The position numbers were made by a program, and so were the translations under genes. DNA of 64,000 bases from Stemphylium vesicarium (lineage: Eukaryota; Ascomycota; Dothideomycetes; Pleosporales; Pleosporaceae): the NCBI GenBank assembly GCA_004380135.1, contig QXCR01000034.1:1-64000 (forward strand). Reading direction: 5' to 3'. Under the pieces are notes generated by a model. The model was not told where the DNA came from and searched no databases. It worked only from the letters and a program-made list of their open reading frames with translations. Shown here in pieces: positions 20,751-32,160 of the stretch (its first letter is position 1; every line of letters begins with the position of its first letter).

Positions 20751-22454
20751 TCAAATGCCTGAGGCAGCAGTTCTAGGTACTGTGCATGCCCCCTCGTTCC
20801 GATCTTTGCTACTCCCCTCCGGCATTGTTGCTTTGCTCGGTTTCTTCGTGATCTTAACGTACTTTCCAGTCTCGGGGAACGGCTTTTTCTCACTGGCGCT
20901 GGGTTTTGGATCCCTCTCCCACCACGAACCAGCAGGGGCGAGACTCTTTCGCCAGTACCGCACTGTCCTATCCCCGTCGACGCAGATGTAAAAGTCTCGT
21001 CCCTCCTCGTCTGTAAACAGCCCGTAGATACCGCCGTGTACGTACCCAGCCGGAAAACCTGCAGGCCTCCTGAACATTTCTTTGGTATTGTTCTCTGCAT
21101 CGTAGACTATCTTTGTCCCTTCTGATGTTTCGAGATACAGCATGCGCCCTTCATCTAACCAGCCAACAGCTTCGACCGAAGCCATGGATCTGCCCAGGCT
21201 GCGATCATTATCCAATCTGAAATGCTGTAGCGTTTTCCCATCGGATCCATCGAGCGCATCCCACACGTAAACGTCTTTACCAGCACACATGGCCAGTTGC
21301 GGACGGCTGGGATGCCACTCGAGAATTCGACACCAGTTGGAAAACTTTTCTGGAAATATCGAAAGCTTTGTTCCATCAGCAACCTTAAGTACCTGGACAA
21401 CACGGCCGCTTTTGGAGCTCCAGGCAACGAATTGAGAGTCTTGCGAGAATGCCCCAGCCCAGCTTTGGCCTCCTGAAGGCTCTGTAACCCATTCAAGCCC
21501 GCCAGTAGAAGCAGAGTACATACGCATAGTGCCATCCCAGGATACAGAAGCAATGTACTGGTTGTTGGGGCTAATTGCAGACCACATGATAGCATCCGTA
21601 TGCCCCATCAGGCGATGCATTTCGATCCCCGCATCTATGTCATACACGACTACTTGCGGCAGACGTGCTAGTGCGCGCATACCCTGTTGGGTGGTTTCGT
21701 CGTTTGAATGGTACAAGAGCAGCTTGCTGTCCTTGCTGAAAGAAACAGAACCAAACCCCCCAAGCCGAGCGTTCTCAATGATGGTATTGTGGCGCCTCAC
21801 ATGGTCTGCGGCTACCTGGCTGAGTGCCTCTGCGAACTTGTTATGTAGCGTTGAAGCATCAATGAAGCTTCTCGTCCATTCGTGGCTCTTTTCCAGCTCA
21901 AGGGCAATGGCGTCGATGGCCTTGGTAGAGAAAGCGGAAGGGTCGATTGGTTCTTCCTTGTCAAGAGTACGCCCGTGTTGGTCCAAGTCCCAGAGGATGA
22001 GTTGGTGAGCTTTTGCGTTCCTAGATTGCCTCGTGCTTGGAACTGAGCTCACAAGCACGTAGCCAGATGTTGCAAACCCGGCTTCAGACTTTTGGTCAGC
22101 GGTTTCACAATCTTCTCTCCTGGCTGCAAATGGACGAAAGTGGACTGATCCTGTCCCTTCCAGGGTTTCTCGCAGCTCTTGGGATGCAATGTCGTACACT
22201 TGGATACCTTCTGCCGCCGTGCTTATGGCCAGCAGTTTCTTGTCGGGGCTGACAGCAGTGTGATAGCCATTGTAGAGGTTCCATTGATCTCCGCTGAGAT
22301 TGGCACCGAAGTCAAGGGCGCTGTCCGCTTGTGACCATTCTTTTGGGTGATTGCGAGCGAAATGAGCGGGCCCACTAGTATTTCCGAAATCATGCGCCGG
22401 TTCAAGCGGGCAGAGGTAATCGTTCAGGAAGGATTCGCGGGTAATGCAAGTCAT
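20751..22454 (-). CDS. WD40-repeat protein
   Basis: A single exon of 567 residues. Repeats are visible where a hydrophobic stretch precedes W/Y-D or W-T type ends: TAVSPDKKLLAISTAAEGIQVYD, SVSFSKDSKLLLYHS, GHTDAIMWSAISPNN with SVSWDGTMRMYS, AGAFSQDSQFVAWSS and LEWHPSRPQLAMCAGKDVYVWD, ending in VDGDRTVRYWRKS. They should fold into a beta-propeller serving as a binding platform. The first ~60 residues and a basic C-terminal tail (KYVKITKKPSK) flank the propeller. No catalytic domain is seen and I cannot name an orthologue. It lies downstream of the lipoate ligase promoter in divergent orientation. Confidence 0.8.
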   Translation of the reverse strand: MTCITRESFLNDYLCPLEPAHDFGNTSGPAHFARNHPKEWSQADSALDFGANLSGDQWNLYNGYHTAVSPDKKLLAISTAAEGIQVYDIASQELRETLEGTGSVHFRPFAARREDCETADQKSEAGFATSGYVLVSSVPSTRQSRNAKAHQLILWDLDQHGRTLDKEEPIDPSAFSTKAIDAIALELEKSHEWTRSFIDASTLHNKFAEALSQVAADHVRRHNTIIENARLGGFGSVSFSKDSKLLLYHSNDETTQQGMRALARLPQVVVYDIDAGIEMHRLMGHTDAIMWSAISPNNQYIASVSWDGTMRMYSASTGGLEWVTEPSGGQSWAGAFSQDSQFVAWSSKSGRVVQVLKVADGTKLSIFPEKFSNWCRILEWHPSRPQLAMCAGKDVYVWDALDGSDGKTLQHFRLDNDRSLGRSMASVEAVGWLDEGRMLYLETSEGTKIVYDAENNTKEMFRRPAGFPAGYVHGGIYGLFTDEEGRDFYICVDGDRTVRYWRKSLAPAGSWWERDPKPSASEKKPFPETGKYVKITKKPSKATMPEGSSKDRNEGACTVPRTAASGI

Positions 22455-23811
22455 GGTGAGAGACGGTGTTCTTGATAGTCGCGTTCAAGTGGATGATGCC
22501 CTTAATGAAGGAGATGGCTGCCTAGTCCCGTGAGGAGAGTGTGGGTCGGCGGATGACGTAGGAATCAGCCAACACCAATGAACAGTTCCCTGGGTACGAA
22601 CCTATCGCCATCGGAGTAGATGCAAATGGAAGCGTAGCCTACAAGTCCCATGCAGATTCCGCAAATACGTAACACATTAACCCCAAGGAAACAGGCACAC
22701 TCTGCTTATGATTAAACAAGTCATGTATGAGCTGAAACGAAACGTCAGTCCCACCTAAGCCGCGCGCCCATCGGTGCTCAACTGTCCCGAAGGCCAGGAA
22801 CAGAGAGGATGCAACAGCAGGGTAAAGCCGCCAGATAGGCTCATCGCCTGACGGACACCGGGAGACTGAGACTGCAAAGCAGCTACTGCCCGCCGGGCCC
22901 GGGAAACGTTTCTCTTGGGCGTTGCCTTTGTTCAACAGCCATTCATCGGAAGATGGAGGGAGATCCCGAGCTGTTGAACCCACAAACGAAGCCCGCAGAC
23001 GACGAATGTGTGACGCCCTCTGGTCATATTGGTTGAGGTCCTGAGAGGTCGCGTGCGAGCAACCTGCACGACGAGCCAAGTCGTTTGTGTTCAGTTGAAG
23101 TTGAGCTCTGGAGCCATTAGCATAGTAGCTGCAGTGCGATGATGCCTATGGATGCGCGTCTAGTGCACACGCGTCTCTTAGGGGTATTGATCACACGTCT
23201 AGGCTTCAACGAGCGCGTGTGCGACACATAGCGTCGGCGAAAGACAAGCGACAGTATGAATACCGGAATGTCGCGATGATGGTAAAGGGGTGGCGGCGGA
23301 AGTAGCAATGGAAGCCTCAGCAGTTGCAATACGCGCTAATCGCCTAGCGAGCCTTCATCTAGGTTAGCGCGTTCTGCTGCTTCTACATGGGTAGGTACCG
23401 CGTATCTCCTGGGTACCTAGGTAGGACGCGTTGGCCGAAAGGGAACTGATGATCAAATGCGTTCATTATAGTCTTCGGGATACTCTAGACATTGGATCTC
23501 AGCCACAGTCATCCTTTTCTTAGCGCGGACTGCGTTACTTTATTGTAGCCGCGGGTGTTTCTACGACACTGAAATCGCCTTGTTCCTATGGTAGGCGTCA
23601 AATACCTCGATACAAAATATGTACCTCAGGAGTGAACTGGACTGAGCACAACTACGTTGAGCGCGCACATGATGCACGTTCTGTGACTGGCATGTCGAGC
23701 TAAATGCTCCGAAGCATGGGTCCATGAACTCCAAGGTTCGTCGGTGCTTGCTAGTTCGCGCATCCAGCATCCTCTTCGCAACACCAACACACGATTCCGA
23801 GCCCCAACATC
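22455..23811. other. Divergent intergenic region, WD40 gene / lipoate ligase gene
   Basis: About 1.36 kb holding both promoters. Open frames of 60-146 codons on the minus strand have no recognisable domain. A perfect 8-base inverted repeat lies at 23392-23419 and is listed separately. Confidence 0.5.
23392..23419. repeat. Short inverted repeat TAGGTACC / GGTACCTA
   Basis: TAGGTACC at 23392-23399 and GGTACCTA at 23412-23419 are perfect inverted copies separated by 12 bases, followed by a further AGGTAGG. Such AGGTAGGTACC-rich tracts are scattered in many ascomycete intergenic regions. No function is implied. Confidence 0.5.
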
Positions 23812-25261
23812 ATGGCACCTTCAAGGGGCCAAGCCATGGGCCACACTCGGCACGTCTTCTCAACATTGGCCTCGACACCTCGTCACGCGTCTGCGGCCAG
23901 TCGTAGCTTCGTCTCGCTCCGGACAATTGGGGCAGCATCACCGTCCCCCACGAAAGCAGGCTCTCTTCAGTCCCAGCATGGCTTTTGCAGCCTTCGACCT
24001 TGGTCGCCTACGCGCTACGTTGGCCAGCGACACCAGAGGCTGTACTCGTCCTTTACGGAGAAGCTCGCCGACCCCGCCAACAAGCTGCAGAGCTACATTT
24101 CGAGCAGCAGGGATCCGTATCTCAATCTCTCCATCGAAGACCACATCTTGCGCAAGAGCCCTCCCGATAGCACCGTCCTATTCTTGTATGTAAACCGTCC
24201 CTGCGTCGTCATCGGGCGCAACCAAAACCCGTGGACCGAGGTCAATCTGGCCATCCTCAATGCCGCTCGTGCGACGAACGACCCCAAGGACAGCGAGCCT
24301 CCAGGCATCGGCACTGTAGATCTTGTGCGTCGCCGTTCGGGGGGTGGTACCGTCTTCCACGATGAGGGCAACCTCAATTGGAGCATAACCTGCCCCCGCG
24401 GCGATTTCACCCGCGACAAGCACGCCGAGATGGTCGTCCGCGCACTGCGGAAACTGGGCATCGAACGAGCCAGAGTCAACGAGAGACATGACATTGTTCT
24501 CGATCAGGGCAACGCGAAGCGACCTTCCGATTCGGCAAACACCCATCGCACCCCTTACACCATCGATCAAAGAAAACATCCTCGTCCTCTAAAGGTCTCC
24601 GGCTCCGCATACAAACTCACGCGGCAACGCGCCCTCCACCATGCAACCACTCTGCTCAGCTCACCCAATCTACACATCATACCACACTATCTGCGCTCTC
24701 CGGCGAAAAATGTCATTCGAGCCCAGGGTGTGGAGAGCGTCAGCTCACCCGTGTCAAATATCGGGTTAGACGTTGAGGCATTCCAACGCCGCCTGCAAGA
24801 AGAATTTGCCGTCATGTACGCCGAACTAGGATCGCCGAGCATAGTAGAAACTGTTGGCGACGAGTTTCTGAACATACCAGATATTCGCAAAGGTTATGAT
24901 GAGCTTCAGGTACGTCGTAAGCTATGCAGTCCTTCATTGTTGATATTGACAACCTTAGACGGAAGAATGGATGTGGTCCCAGACCCCAGCATTCAGCCTC
25001 GTGCTTGATTCCAAAGACGATATTGGCATCGAGATCAAAGTGCACCACGGCGTAATCAAGAGCTTGGACTTCGAAAACTCCGCCCTTTCCGACAAATCTC
25101 GGTCAACTTTGCGTACTACGCTCGTTGGTTTGAAGATACAAGAGGTTCGAAACTGGACGAAGTTTTTGCAAAAGCGCCTCCGATCCTGGGATGAAGAACT
25201 TGCTACCGTGGCAAAGCGACTCGATGAGCTTTTGCCAGTGCCTGAGACGCCAAGATATTGA
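23812..25261 (+). CDS. Mitochondrial lipoate-protein ligase
   Basis: Two exons, 23812-24909 and 24959-25261, give 466 residues. The intron has GTACGT and CCTTAG ends and keeps phase. The first ~80 residues are rich in Arg, Ser and Ala with almost no acidic residues, as in a mitochondrial presequence. The LplA/LipB catalytic fold follows: NLSIEDHILR, RPCVVIGRNQNPW, the lipoyl-AMP loop VRRRSGGGTVFHDEGNLN, and the lysine motif KVSGSAYK with Lys261. A C-terminal accessory domain (EEWMWSQTPAFSLVL) is encoded by exon 2. The enzyme attaches or transfers lipoate to E2 subunits of pyruvate and 2-oxoglutarate dehydrogenases and to glycine-cleavage H protein. It corresponds to yeast Aim22/Lip3-type proteins; whether it uses free lipoate or transfers it cannot be told. 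Confidence 0.92.
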
Positions 25262-27488
25262 CGCTTGTTCTTCACGAGCTCACATGACAGTCCGATTGAT
25301 CGTCATCCTGTAAGAGTTAGCTTGGGCTTGCTTGGTGCTGGCCATGATGGGCCCTCCAAGATTGGACGTGCCATTGAAGCTGCTCCACGTGGCTAAGACA
25401 AGATACACCCGTATGAAAGAGAAGACATGTACTCCACAACCATTGTTTTGATCGCCTTTGCGTTCGGCACGCATATACTATTCGAAATCCTGGGCACACT
25501 GGCTTTGAGGATTTCCGATACACCTATACAGTTGCCGCCTTCCGCGATGTCGCATCCAGGATACTTCCTGTGTTCCCGTCCCATCATGTGGTCGAGACGT
25601 CAGGTTCGAAGGCAGCTGATCGTGCTCTGTATCCTTGCGTTCCAAAGGATTATCGATAAATTATTCGAGGTTTGCTTTACGTCCTCATGCTAGCAGATCC
25701 TGTACGTCTTTCGTGCACGACTCGGCTCGGCGGCAGTACACGGTGATGGTTATACGTCCCGCATCCCGATGACAATGGGGCCTGAAGCATCGCATGTCGA
25801 CAATGCAGTAGTCTCAATGGTAAGTATATTCTCATCTTTATTACGTGGATGGCATCGCTTTCCTTTCGTCCTCAATCGCATCTGCTAGAGAAGCTCTCCG
25901 TACGTGACGCTGGTCCTATAGTGGGGTCCCAAACCTGTTCTGACTGGCTTTGCACCAGACGCAGGATTTGCTTGACTTTCAATTATGAGGCTATGCGCTT
26001 TTGAGGTGGGTCGTGAAATCAGTAGTCGCCCGCCAGGACACCTATTAAGATACCTGATTTCATCAGTGTCTGGCGCTTTTCTCAAGATAATTATGCTTGG
26101 GGACTGGTGTATCAGGCGCGATTGTGGTGGCATACGGCGCAGAGATACTACGTGGCACGATTTGGGGACCCCGCTACGATGTGGACCTCAAGTAAGCCTA
26201 AATACTTACTACACGAGAAGGTCCCGCTCGAAGACGTGTCGAGCGCGAGTTATTGGCTTTCTTCGACCATAGGGTGGTGCGACTGAATGGAGACAAGTGG
26301 ACTAGGCGTTGGTTTGAACCATTCACACGCCTACTGGCGAGTCCTTGGGAAGCATAACAGTTCGGTGCACGGATCCTCCTCAATTGAGACTCGGCAGCCT
26401 ACACTTCGATGCTGTCTCATTCCGCACCTGAAATTTCATTCGAATTCACGTCCTAAATCGCCACGCCGCGCACAAAATCAACCAAATGACCTACTCATGC
26501 AGCTCCTCATTTTCCACTATGCCCTCGATAAGGACGCATTCCGAAACATCAGACGGCCTGGACGGGGACCACTTTGCCGATTTTGATGGTGCTTACGGTA
26601 TCTGTGAGGACGAGCAAGATCATGGTATGTTCGAGCAAGAGCCACCGAACGTTCCATCGGAAGAGAATGACGATGACGGGAGTTCACGGCACAGAGATCG
26701 GCGAGAAAACGAGGGACCATTGGGCGAGATAAGTAGGGTCAGGGGGTGGCTCAGGAAGATTACCGAGCTATTCCTGGCATGCACGATCGGGCTTGCAGTC
26801 CGCCCTGGAGGTCGTTGATGTTTTCAGGACTGCAAATTGCCCAGAGACCAGTTTCCTGGTGATGAGCAGACTCGCTTTAGGGTTTGCAAGAACCACAAAG
26901 CCCACTCTGAAAACATGCAAGCGTACTTGCATTTGCAGAGTGGGTTTTGTAATGGGCGATAACATTAAAGGCTGCTTATGCTGCAAGCCTGCATTGCCGA
27001 GATGCAGGAATCAGCCGGGGAGCTCAGCTAAGCCGAATTCTGTTTCTTGGCTATCGCGGCCCTCCCGCTTCTCGCGTTTCAGCCTCTTGCCCCGCAACCA
27101 ACCGCCATGGTATGGCCGATACCCATCCATACCGGTGAACGGCTTCGTTGGAGACGGGAACACGAATATGCGCGTATCGGCTTATTACGAAACCGAAGGC
27201 CAATCAACGTAACGGACTAACCTTGGTGCCTGTTGTTTCGAAACACGAGCTGCCCACGAAACAGATGTCATCAGCGTTCACCGCGTTTCAGGTGAACTGC
27301 GCCGCTCTGTCAGCGCGCACTCGCCCGTTGGTTTTCCTGCCTGAAGCTGATATCTGCACGCGGTTAAATCACTGATGGGAGCCTGATCTCCTAAAGCTGG
27401 GTGTTTTGTTGTTGTATCTTGCGCTGCGCGCATCCGGCATATTCATCTAATTCTTTTTTTTTCTCGCTTTACTTCGACACGACACATC
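25262..27488. other. 2.2-kb stretch without clear genes
   Basis: No family was recognised on either strand. One plus-strand frame at 26486-26818 has an acidic, charged composition (DDDGSSRHRDRREN) and might be a small hypothetical gene, but it lacks other support. A nested hairpin occurs at 26893-26956. The stretch ends in the zinc-finger gene's promoter, with a T-rich tract at about 27452-27464. Confidence 0.45.
26893..26956. repeat. Nested imperfect palindrome (hairpin/cruciform)
   Basis: Outer arms AAAGCCCACTCTG (26897-26909) and CAGAGTGGGTTTT (26936-26948) pair with one G-T wobble. Inner arms ATGCAAG (26915-26921) and CTTGCAT (26926-26932) pair perfectly around CGTA. The spacers between outer and inner stems are 5 and 3 bases. 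Weaker complementarity extends outward (CCA against TGG), so about 60 bases can fold into one long hairpin. Confidence 0.8.
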
Positions 27489-28878
27489 ATGGATGGTTAC
27501 AGGAACTCCCGCGCTGGTTCGCAATTTAGTTCTGACGTGTCCGGCAACACTGAGTGCGGATCTTTCGAGGCTATGCAGCTGAGATGGCTGTGTTTGCAAA
27601 GTCAATCATCTCAGTTCTACGGCCAAGAGAACAGCTATGAAGGTAAATAATACTACAGTCTGCCTGCATCAAATGGGGTTGACCAAGCGTATAGACACCC
27701 AGGACCCACATGTTGGTCAGTGGCCAAATTCGAACGTTGTAGCTCAACCTTCTGCATATCCACAGCACCTTTCCGCTTCCAGCTTTTCTTCGACAGTCCC
27801 AAGCTATCGATCATCAAATAACACCACCTTTTCCGGGAGCTCACTGCGGGGCTCAGTGGCTTCGTCCGTCTCAGACTGGTCTCACTCGTCGAGTCTGTCT
27901 AGGGATCAGCACGTCTTACAGACCGAGTACCTGTTGAGTAACGGGCCATCGACGCAAACCTCATATACTCCTAGTCCAGTAGAAGACGTGAAGTCTTTGA
28001 CTGCAAAGAGACGACCAGCCAAGAAACCAGTCGCGCAAGAGAAAGACTACTTCAAGACGTGTGTCTCCGCCAACAAGCAATCCCGGACGTGTAGCAAGGA
28101 GTACAAGTACTTTTGTACTAGCTGCGGACGCCCATTCGTCGAGAAGGCGGACTGGAAACGGCACGAAGAGACGTTCCAGGAACGACCGGAAATGTTCCAA
28201 TGCGATCTTTGCCCTGCGATATATTTCCTAGACAAAGACTTCATTGCGCATCATGTAAAATCACATCGCTGCGCACCCTGCAATGGAAACACAAAATGGG
28301 ACAAGAAAACGCACGTAATGTCAGCAAGAAAAAGACGCATGGTTCGAACGGGCTGGGGCTGTGGCTTCTGCTGCCACTTCAGCTCAGACTGGACGGAAAG
28401 ATGCAATCACATTGCACATCACATGGAAAAAGAAGGACTGACTGCATCCCATTGGATCCACAGTAACGTCATACAGTCCCTTCTGCAACGGCCACCGGTT
28501 TACTACGAATGGAGGAGAATACTCCAAGGCATGGCGCCAACCACTACGTTTTGCTCATGGAACAATCATTCAACCGGGCGTGTTGAAGGTTACCCCGACA
28601 GCAACCCCAACCCGCAACTCCAGGACTACCTGGAGTACTACACTCCTGATCAAAACGAGACTCTCCTTGCCCATTTGGCGTACAAGAAGATGGTGAAGCA
28701 TCCGCCGCCATCGCAATCTCCCGCACCGCCACCAGTACCCCCCAAGGACCGTCGCGGCAAGACGCTGCAGGATTTGACCGAGGATACAGAGTCGTGGACG
28801 CAGTTTATCAACTCGGTGGTAGAGGATGATGTTCTTCCCCAGGGTATCTGCCACTTGGACTCATGGTACGACAACTGA
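27489..28878 (+). CDS. C2H2-type zinc-finger protein
   Basis: Two exons, 27489-27642 and 27695-28878, give 445 residues. The start ATGGATGGTTACAGG opens a short exon whose GAAG/GTAAAT donor joins TATAG/ACACC in phase. Using the later Met at 27637 would place the start inside the intron. Residues ~10-130 are Ser/Gln-rich and low-complexity. A cluster of Cys/His pairs follows: CTSCGRPFVEKADWKRH, then CDLCPAIYFLDKDFIAHH, a CAPC pair, and a third GCGFCCHFSSDWTERCNHIAHH unit. The C-terminal part contains the proline tract PPPSQSPAPPPVPP and an acidic end. This fits a family of fungal zinc-finger proteins, probably DNA-binding and nuclear. The target is unknown. Confidence 0.82.
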
Positions 28879-29160
28879 GCTGGTATCAAAAACCTAATGT
28901 TTAATTCGAATTCCTTGTCATCGCTGTTGAGACAGCGCAGATGTACGATGGCTAAGAGTGGGGAGTAGCGAGAGGTATGAAGTTTCCCTTTCGCGACACT
29001 GTACAACAACACGAGAGTTTCCTTTGTGTAAGAGCATCACGTTTGCGCATTTTAAAGCATCAAGGGGCGTCATAAAAATCAAGGAGCTTTTCATAAGCAG
29101 CACCAAATCATGACGAAGTTACTGCATACATCTTCTACATTCCCTTACATGACTTTACGT

Positions 29161-30552
29161 TCACCACCCCCTTAACTCCTCCGCTTTCGTCTCCAAACTC
29201 GGTGGTTGAACCGGCATACCCTTTTTCAGCGCGCCCACAAGCGGATCCCTACTCATCAACTCTTTTATCTTGTCTTCCGTGCTAACATCCGCTTTGACGC
29301 GCTTATACGCCATTCTCGACGGCCTATCCACCACATCAAGGAAGTTCTGTCTCCGGGCATCCGACCACGCAGACAGCATTCTCTCCTTATCCGCAGCCTG
29401 GCTGTTAAGTATACGAACGAGGACTTCAGACAGAGATGATGCATCCGCCATCCCAGATGCAAGACCCAGCCCTGCATACGGATTCGTCAAGTGCGCCGCA
29501 TCGCCTACAAGGCACGTGTGCGAAGGTGCATGGTACAGCGAGGCCGCAAGCCGCTGCTGCGCTTTATACGGCGCGATACGATTAATTTCATAGCCAATGT
29601 TTCCACCAGCATCCCTACCTCCATCCGGTAGCATAAAGCCCAGCTTCTCATCCACATTTTTCTTAATTTCTTCCTCAGACACACCAAGCGGCACGCCATA
29701 GGACACGCGCCACAGAGCCGGTCTCCCATCCGCAGCATGGTTGATACGCCCAATGAGCCCGTAGTGCACCGGATCCACGACAAAGTTCGCATCACTGAAG
29801 CCATGGGCCGCGAAATCAAAGTACAAATCCGTAGCCACGAGTTGAGCATCTAGCGTTTCGCCTTCTAGCTTGACACCCATGTTCTTCCGGATCGTGGAGT
29901 GCGCGCCCGAGGCGTCGATTAGGTAGGCGGCTTCTATCCACTCGACGCCGAGGCGTGATGAGGTGGGCGTGGGTACGGTTTTTACGTCGACGCTGTGGGT
30001 CGATGGCCTGAACCCGGTGACGCTGACGCCAATTCTTACGTCAGATTTGCCGTCCAGAGCAGCCAGTCTTTTCATGAGGATTTGCTGGAATTTTCCTTGC
30101 GGCAGGAGGAGTTGGCCTTTTCCTTTCATGCCGGCACCGGTGTTGTCGAACGTTTTTCCGGCTATCAGCTTGCTGCCGTTCGCCACGCTGGTTCGGAAAC
30201 ACAGGCCTGAACTCAGACTCCCAGCCTGAACTAACTCTGGTAGTAGGCCGTCTACTTTTGATAGAATGGGGTAGGTAGGTGGTTGGTGGGCCATTGCGCG
30301 GGTCGAGTTGGGGTCGGGTTGCTCGGGCTCGATGACGATGATTTCGTTGGGTATGCTGGACTGGGCGAGGAGGAGAGCGAGGAAGAGGCCTACGCAGCCG
30401 CCTCCTGCTATTACGATTGGGAGGGCTTTTGGTGTTGCGCCGTTTGTGTGGGAGGTACCGTTTGTGTGAGAAGTGCCGTTGGTATGCGAGGTGCCATTGC
30501 TGTAGTTGGGGCCGAAACAATCGCCACTCGCAGCGGTGTTGGTAGTCGCCAT
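29161..30552 (-). CDS. FAD-dependent monooxygenase
   Basis: A single exon of 463 residues. After a Thr/Asn-rich leader comes the Rossmann motif PIVIAGGGCVGLFLALLLAQ (GxGxxG type). The ribose-binding acidic residue lies in IIVIEPEQ. The second FAD motif is CLVGDAAHLTNPYAGLGLA, where the GD pair contacts the ribityl chain and pyrophosphate. A DASGAHS motif lies between. This is a group A flavin monooxygenase of the PF01494 fold, which uses NAD(P)H and O2 to hydroxylate aromatic or terpenoid substrates. No transmembrane anchor and no polyketide or terpene synthase neighbour is seen, so the substrate is open. The N-terminus contains three copies of the hexapeptide NGTSHT. Confidence 0.9.
   Translation of the reverse strand: MATTNTAASGDCFGPNYSNGTSHTNGTSHTNGTSHTNGATPKALPIVIAGGGCVGLFLALLLAQSSIPNEIIVIEPEQPDPNSTRAMAHQPPTYPILSKVDGLLPELVQAGSLSSGLCFRTSVANGSKLIAGKTFDNTGAGMKGKGQLLLPQGKFQQILMKRLAALDGKSDVRIGVSVTGFRPSTHSVDVKTVPTPTSSRLGVEWIEAAYLIDASGAHSTIRKNMGVKLEGETLDAQLVATDLYFDFAAHGFSDANFVVDPVHYGLIGRINHAADGRPALWRVSYGVPLGVSEEEIKKNVDEKLGFMLPDGGRDAGGNIGYEINRIAPYKAQQRLAASLYHAPSHTCLVGDAAHLTNPYAGLGLASGMADASSLSEVLVRILNSQAADKERMLSAWSDARRQNFLDVVDRPSRMAYKRVKADVSTEDKIKELMSRDPLVGALKKGMPVQPPSLETKAEELRGW
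30445..30498 (-). repeat. Three 18-base tandem repeats encoding NGTSHT
   Basis: Inside the monooxygenase gene, codons 19-36 are three consecutive units of Asn-Gly-Thr-Ser-His-Thr, followed by a partial NGAT. Each unit carries an N-G-T glycosylation sequon, though the protein has no signal peptide. This coding minisatellite is likely to vary in copy number. Confidence 0.85.
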
Positions 30553-32160
30553 CTTGATCTTGAAGTATCAAGCTCTGCCTTGTTATGCGTTGTGTATGCT
30601 ATGTGCCCTGCTTTGCTTCGTACAGAATGAACGAACAGGGATCGAGGAATCGAATTACAAGAATAATGTCGAGAGCTTTAGTTAGCTTTGGTCTAGGAAC
30701 TTGCGATCGGGCAACTCGTTGCGATCTAGAACATACGTATAGCTAGGGTTGCGCAGTCGGATAATTGTTGGTGTTGTCATGGTGGTACCTGCCGCAGCGG
30801 CCCCGATGTGGGGAACCGAAAACGGGTGCGGGAGCCTCAGGGTTCAATCAACGTTTGCAACTACCGCGAGATCTCAACAAACATGATAGTAACCCCCATT
30901 GGATGTATTCTACGTGCAAAAACAAGCATCGGAACCTATCACGAACGTCTGTAGGTAGTTGGGTAGTGGGGAGCTTTTGCTCAGTCATGTAGCATCTGCG
31001 GGCTCGCCTACATCAACCTGAAAACTGTAAACTTTTGGGTACATGCGAGATCGTTCTGAAATAATCAAACTCGTTCCTAATGGCCGGTAATGATGCTAAG
31101 GTACTTAAGAGATGTTTCATTCTTTTACCATCATGAAGTAAGGCATGCTCTTTTGCCCTTTATTGCTTTTTACTGCAAGATCTGCCGTTGCAGAGTCCAG
31201 AATACTCCTGATACAAGAGATTAAGTCTCCAGGGTTCCGATTTTCTTTCAAAGACTGCCGTGAGCCCGGCAGTTCCTCGCATTGTACGCTTGTAGTCAGA
31301 ATGAGCAGGGCATGGTTGATATTTTATTGGGGCTCCGGTCCTTGCTCAGCGAGTATGCTATCAGAGGTTGGTATTAGTACCAAGTATTTAGATCTGATGG
31401 AATGAGAAAGAGAAAGGAAATGAAGCAATTTACCATCCTGAAAGTAACCAGAAGTGCGGCAAAGGAGGACATCGTTGATCGAGGGGGTCAGTTTGCGTTT
31501 ACATATCAGGTCGCCTCAGAAGTGCAGGATCAATGAAGAGAGCCGACTGATATTTTTGGTCATGCCACCTCTTACAAGGTCCTTGTGTCTCGTTTCTGCT
31601 TGATCATCCTAGGAAGTAGGCCTACGCGGAGGACGCGAAATGCGAATGAGGCGTAGATGATAGTGGCAGCTGAATAGAAGAGAGGCTTGTAGTACTTCAT
31701 CTTTTCAGGCAGTTTGGAGAAGCATGGTTCGATTGAGTAGATTATGTGGATCGTGATGCAGACGAGGTTCGATCCTTCTCGTCGTGGTTTACCCCGCGAA
31801 CGCGCGTTTGACCCGTGGACCAGGGATTGGTTGGATGGCCACCAGATAAAAGGATCAAGCTGGGTACATGAGTCTAGTGCGCAAAGATATGATATCGCTA
31901 ACTTCAGCTTCAGATACGGGGTTGACGGAATGAAGGAGCATGGATTGGGCTGAAAATAGAAAGGTCCACTGAGCACGCACCGCGGCAGATGAGATGTGGC
32001 TGGTGACGTACGCCACTGCGGGCCGAAACAAACCATCGAACGGGACACGAAGTGCCAAGTCAAGACATACACTCATGCTCCCTGGTGACGCTTGTTGTCT
32101 ATTTTCCCCCAGAAATAAACTTTCTCCATGAGGTAGCGACAGCATTACGCGTCTTCCAAG
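30553..32160. other. 1.6-kb intergenic stretch, possible small gene near 31.6 kb
   Basis: It holds the divergent promoters of the monooxygenase and the golgin gene. At 31699-31572 (minus) a 42-codon frame MKYYKPLFYSAATIIYASF... is hydrophobic with a basic end, and GTAAGA overlaps its stop, so it could be a first exon. No matching downstream exon was established. Otherwise nothing is seen. Confidence 0.4.

Noticed and set aside
22639..23079. 146-codon minus-strand open frame in the WD40/lipoate ligase gap
   Set aside because: No domain, no hydrophobic or charge pattern and no neighbouring splice signals; it lies in a shared promoter.
26486..26818. Acidic 110-codon open frame as a gene
   Set aside because: The composition is gene-like but there is no recognisable family, no ATG context support and no matching exons, so it is mentioned only under the gap.
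31765..31790. GAGGTTCGATCC resembling an RNA polymerase III B box
   Set aside because: No matching A box or cloverleaf is found upstream on either strand.
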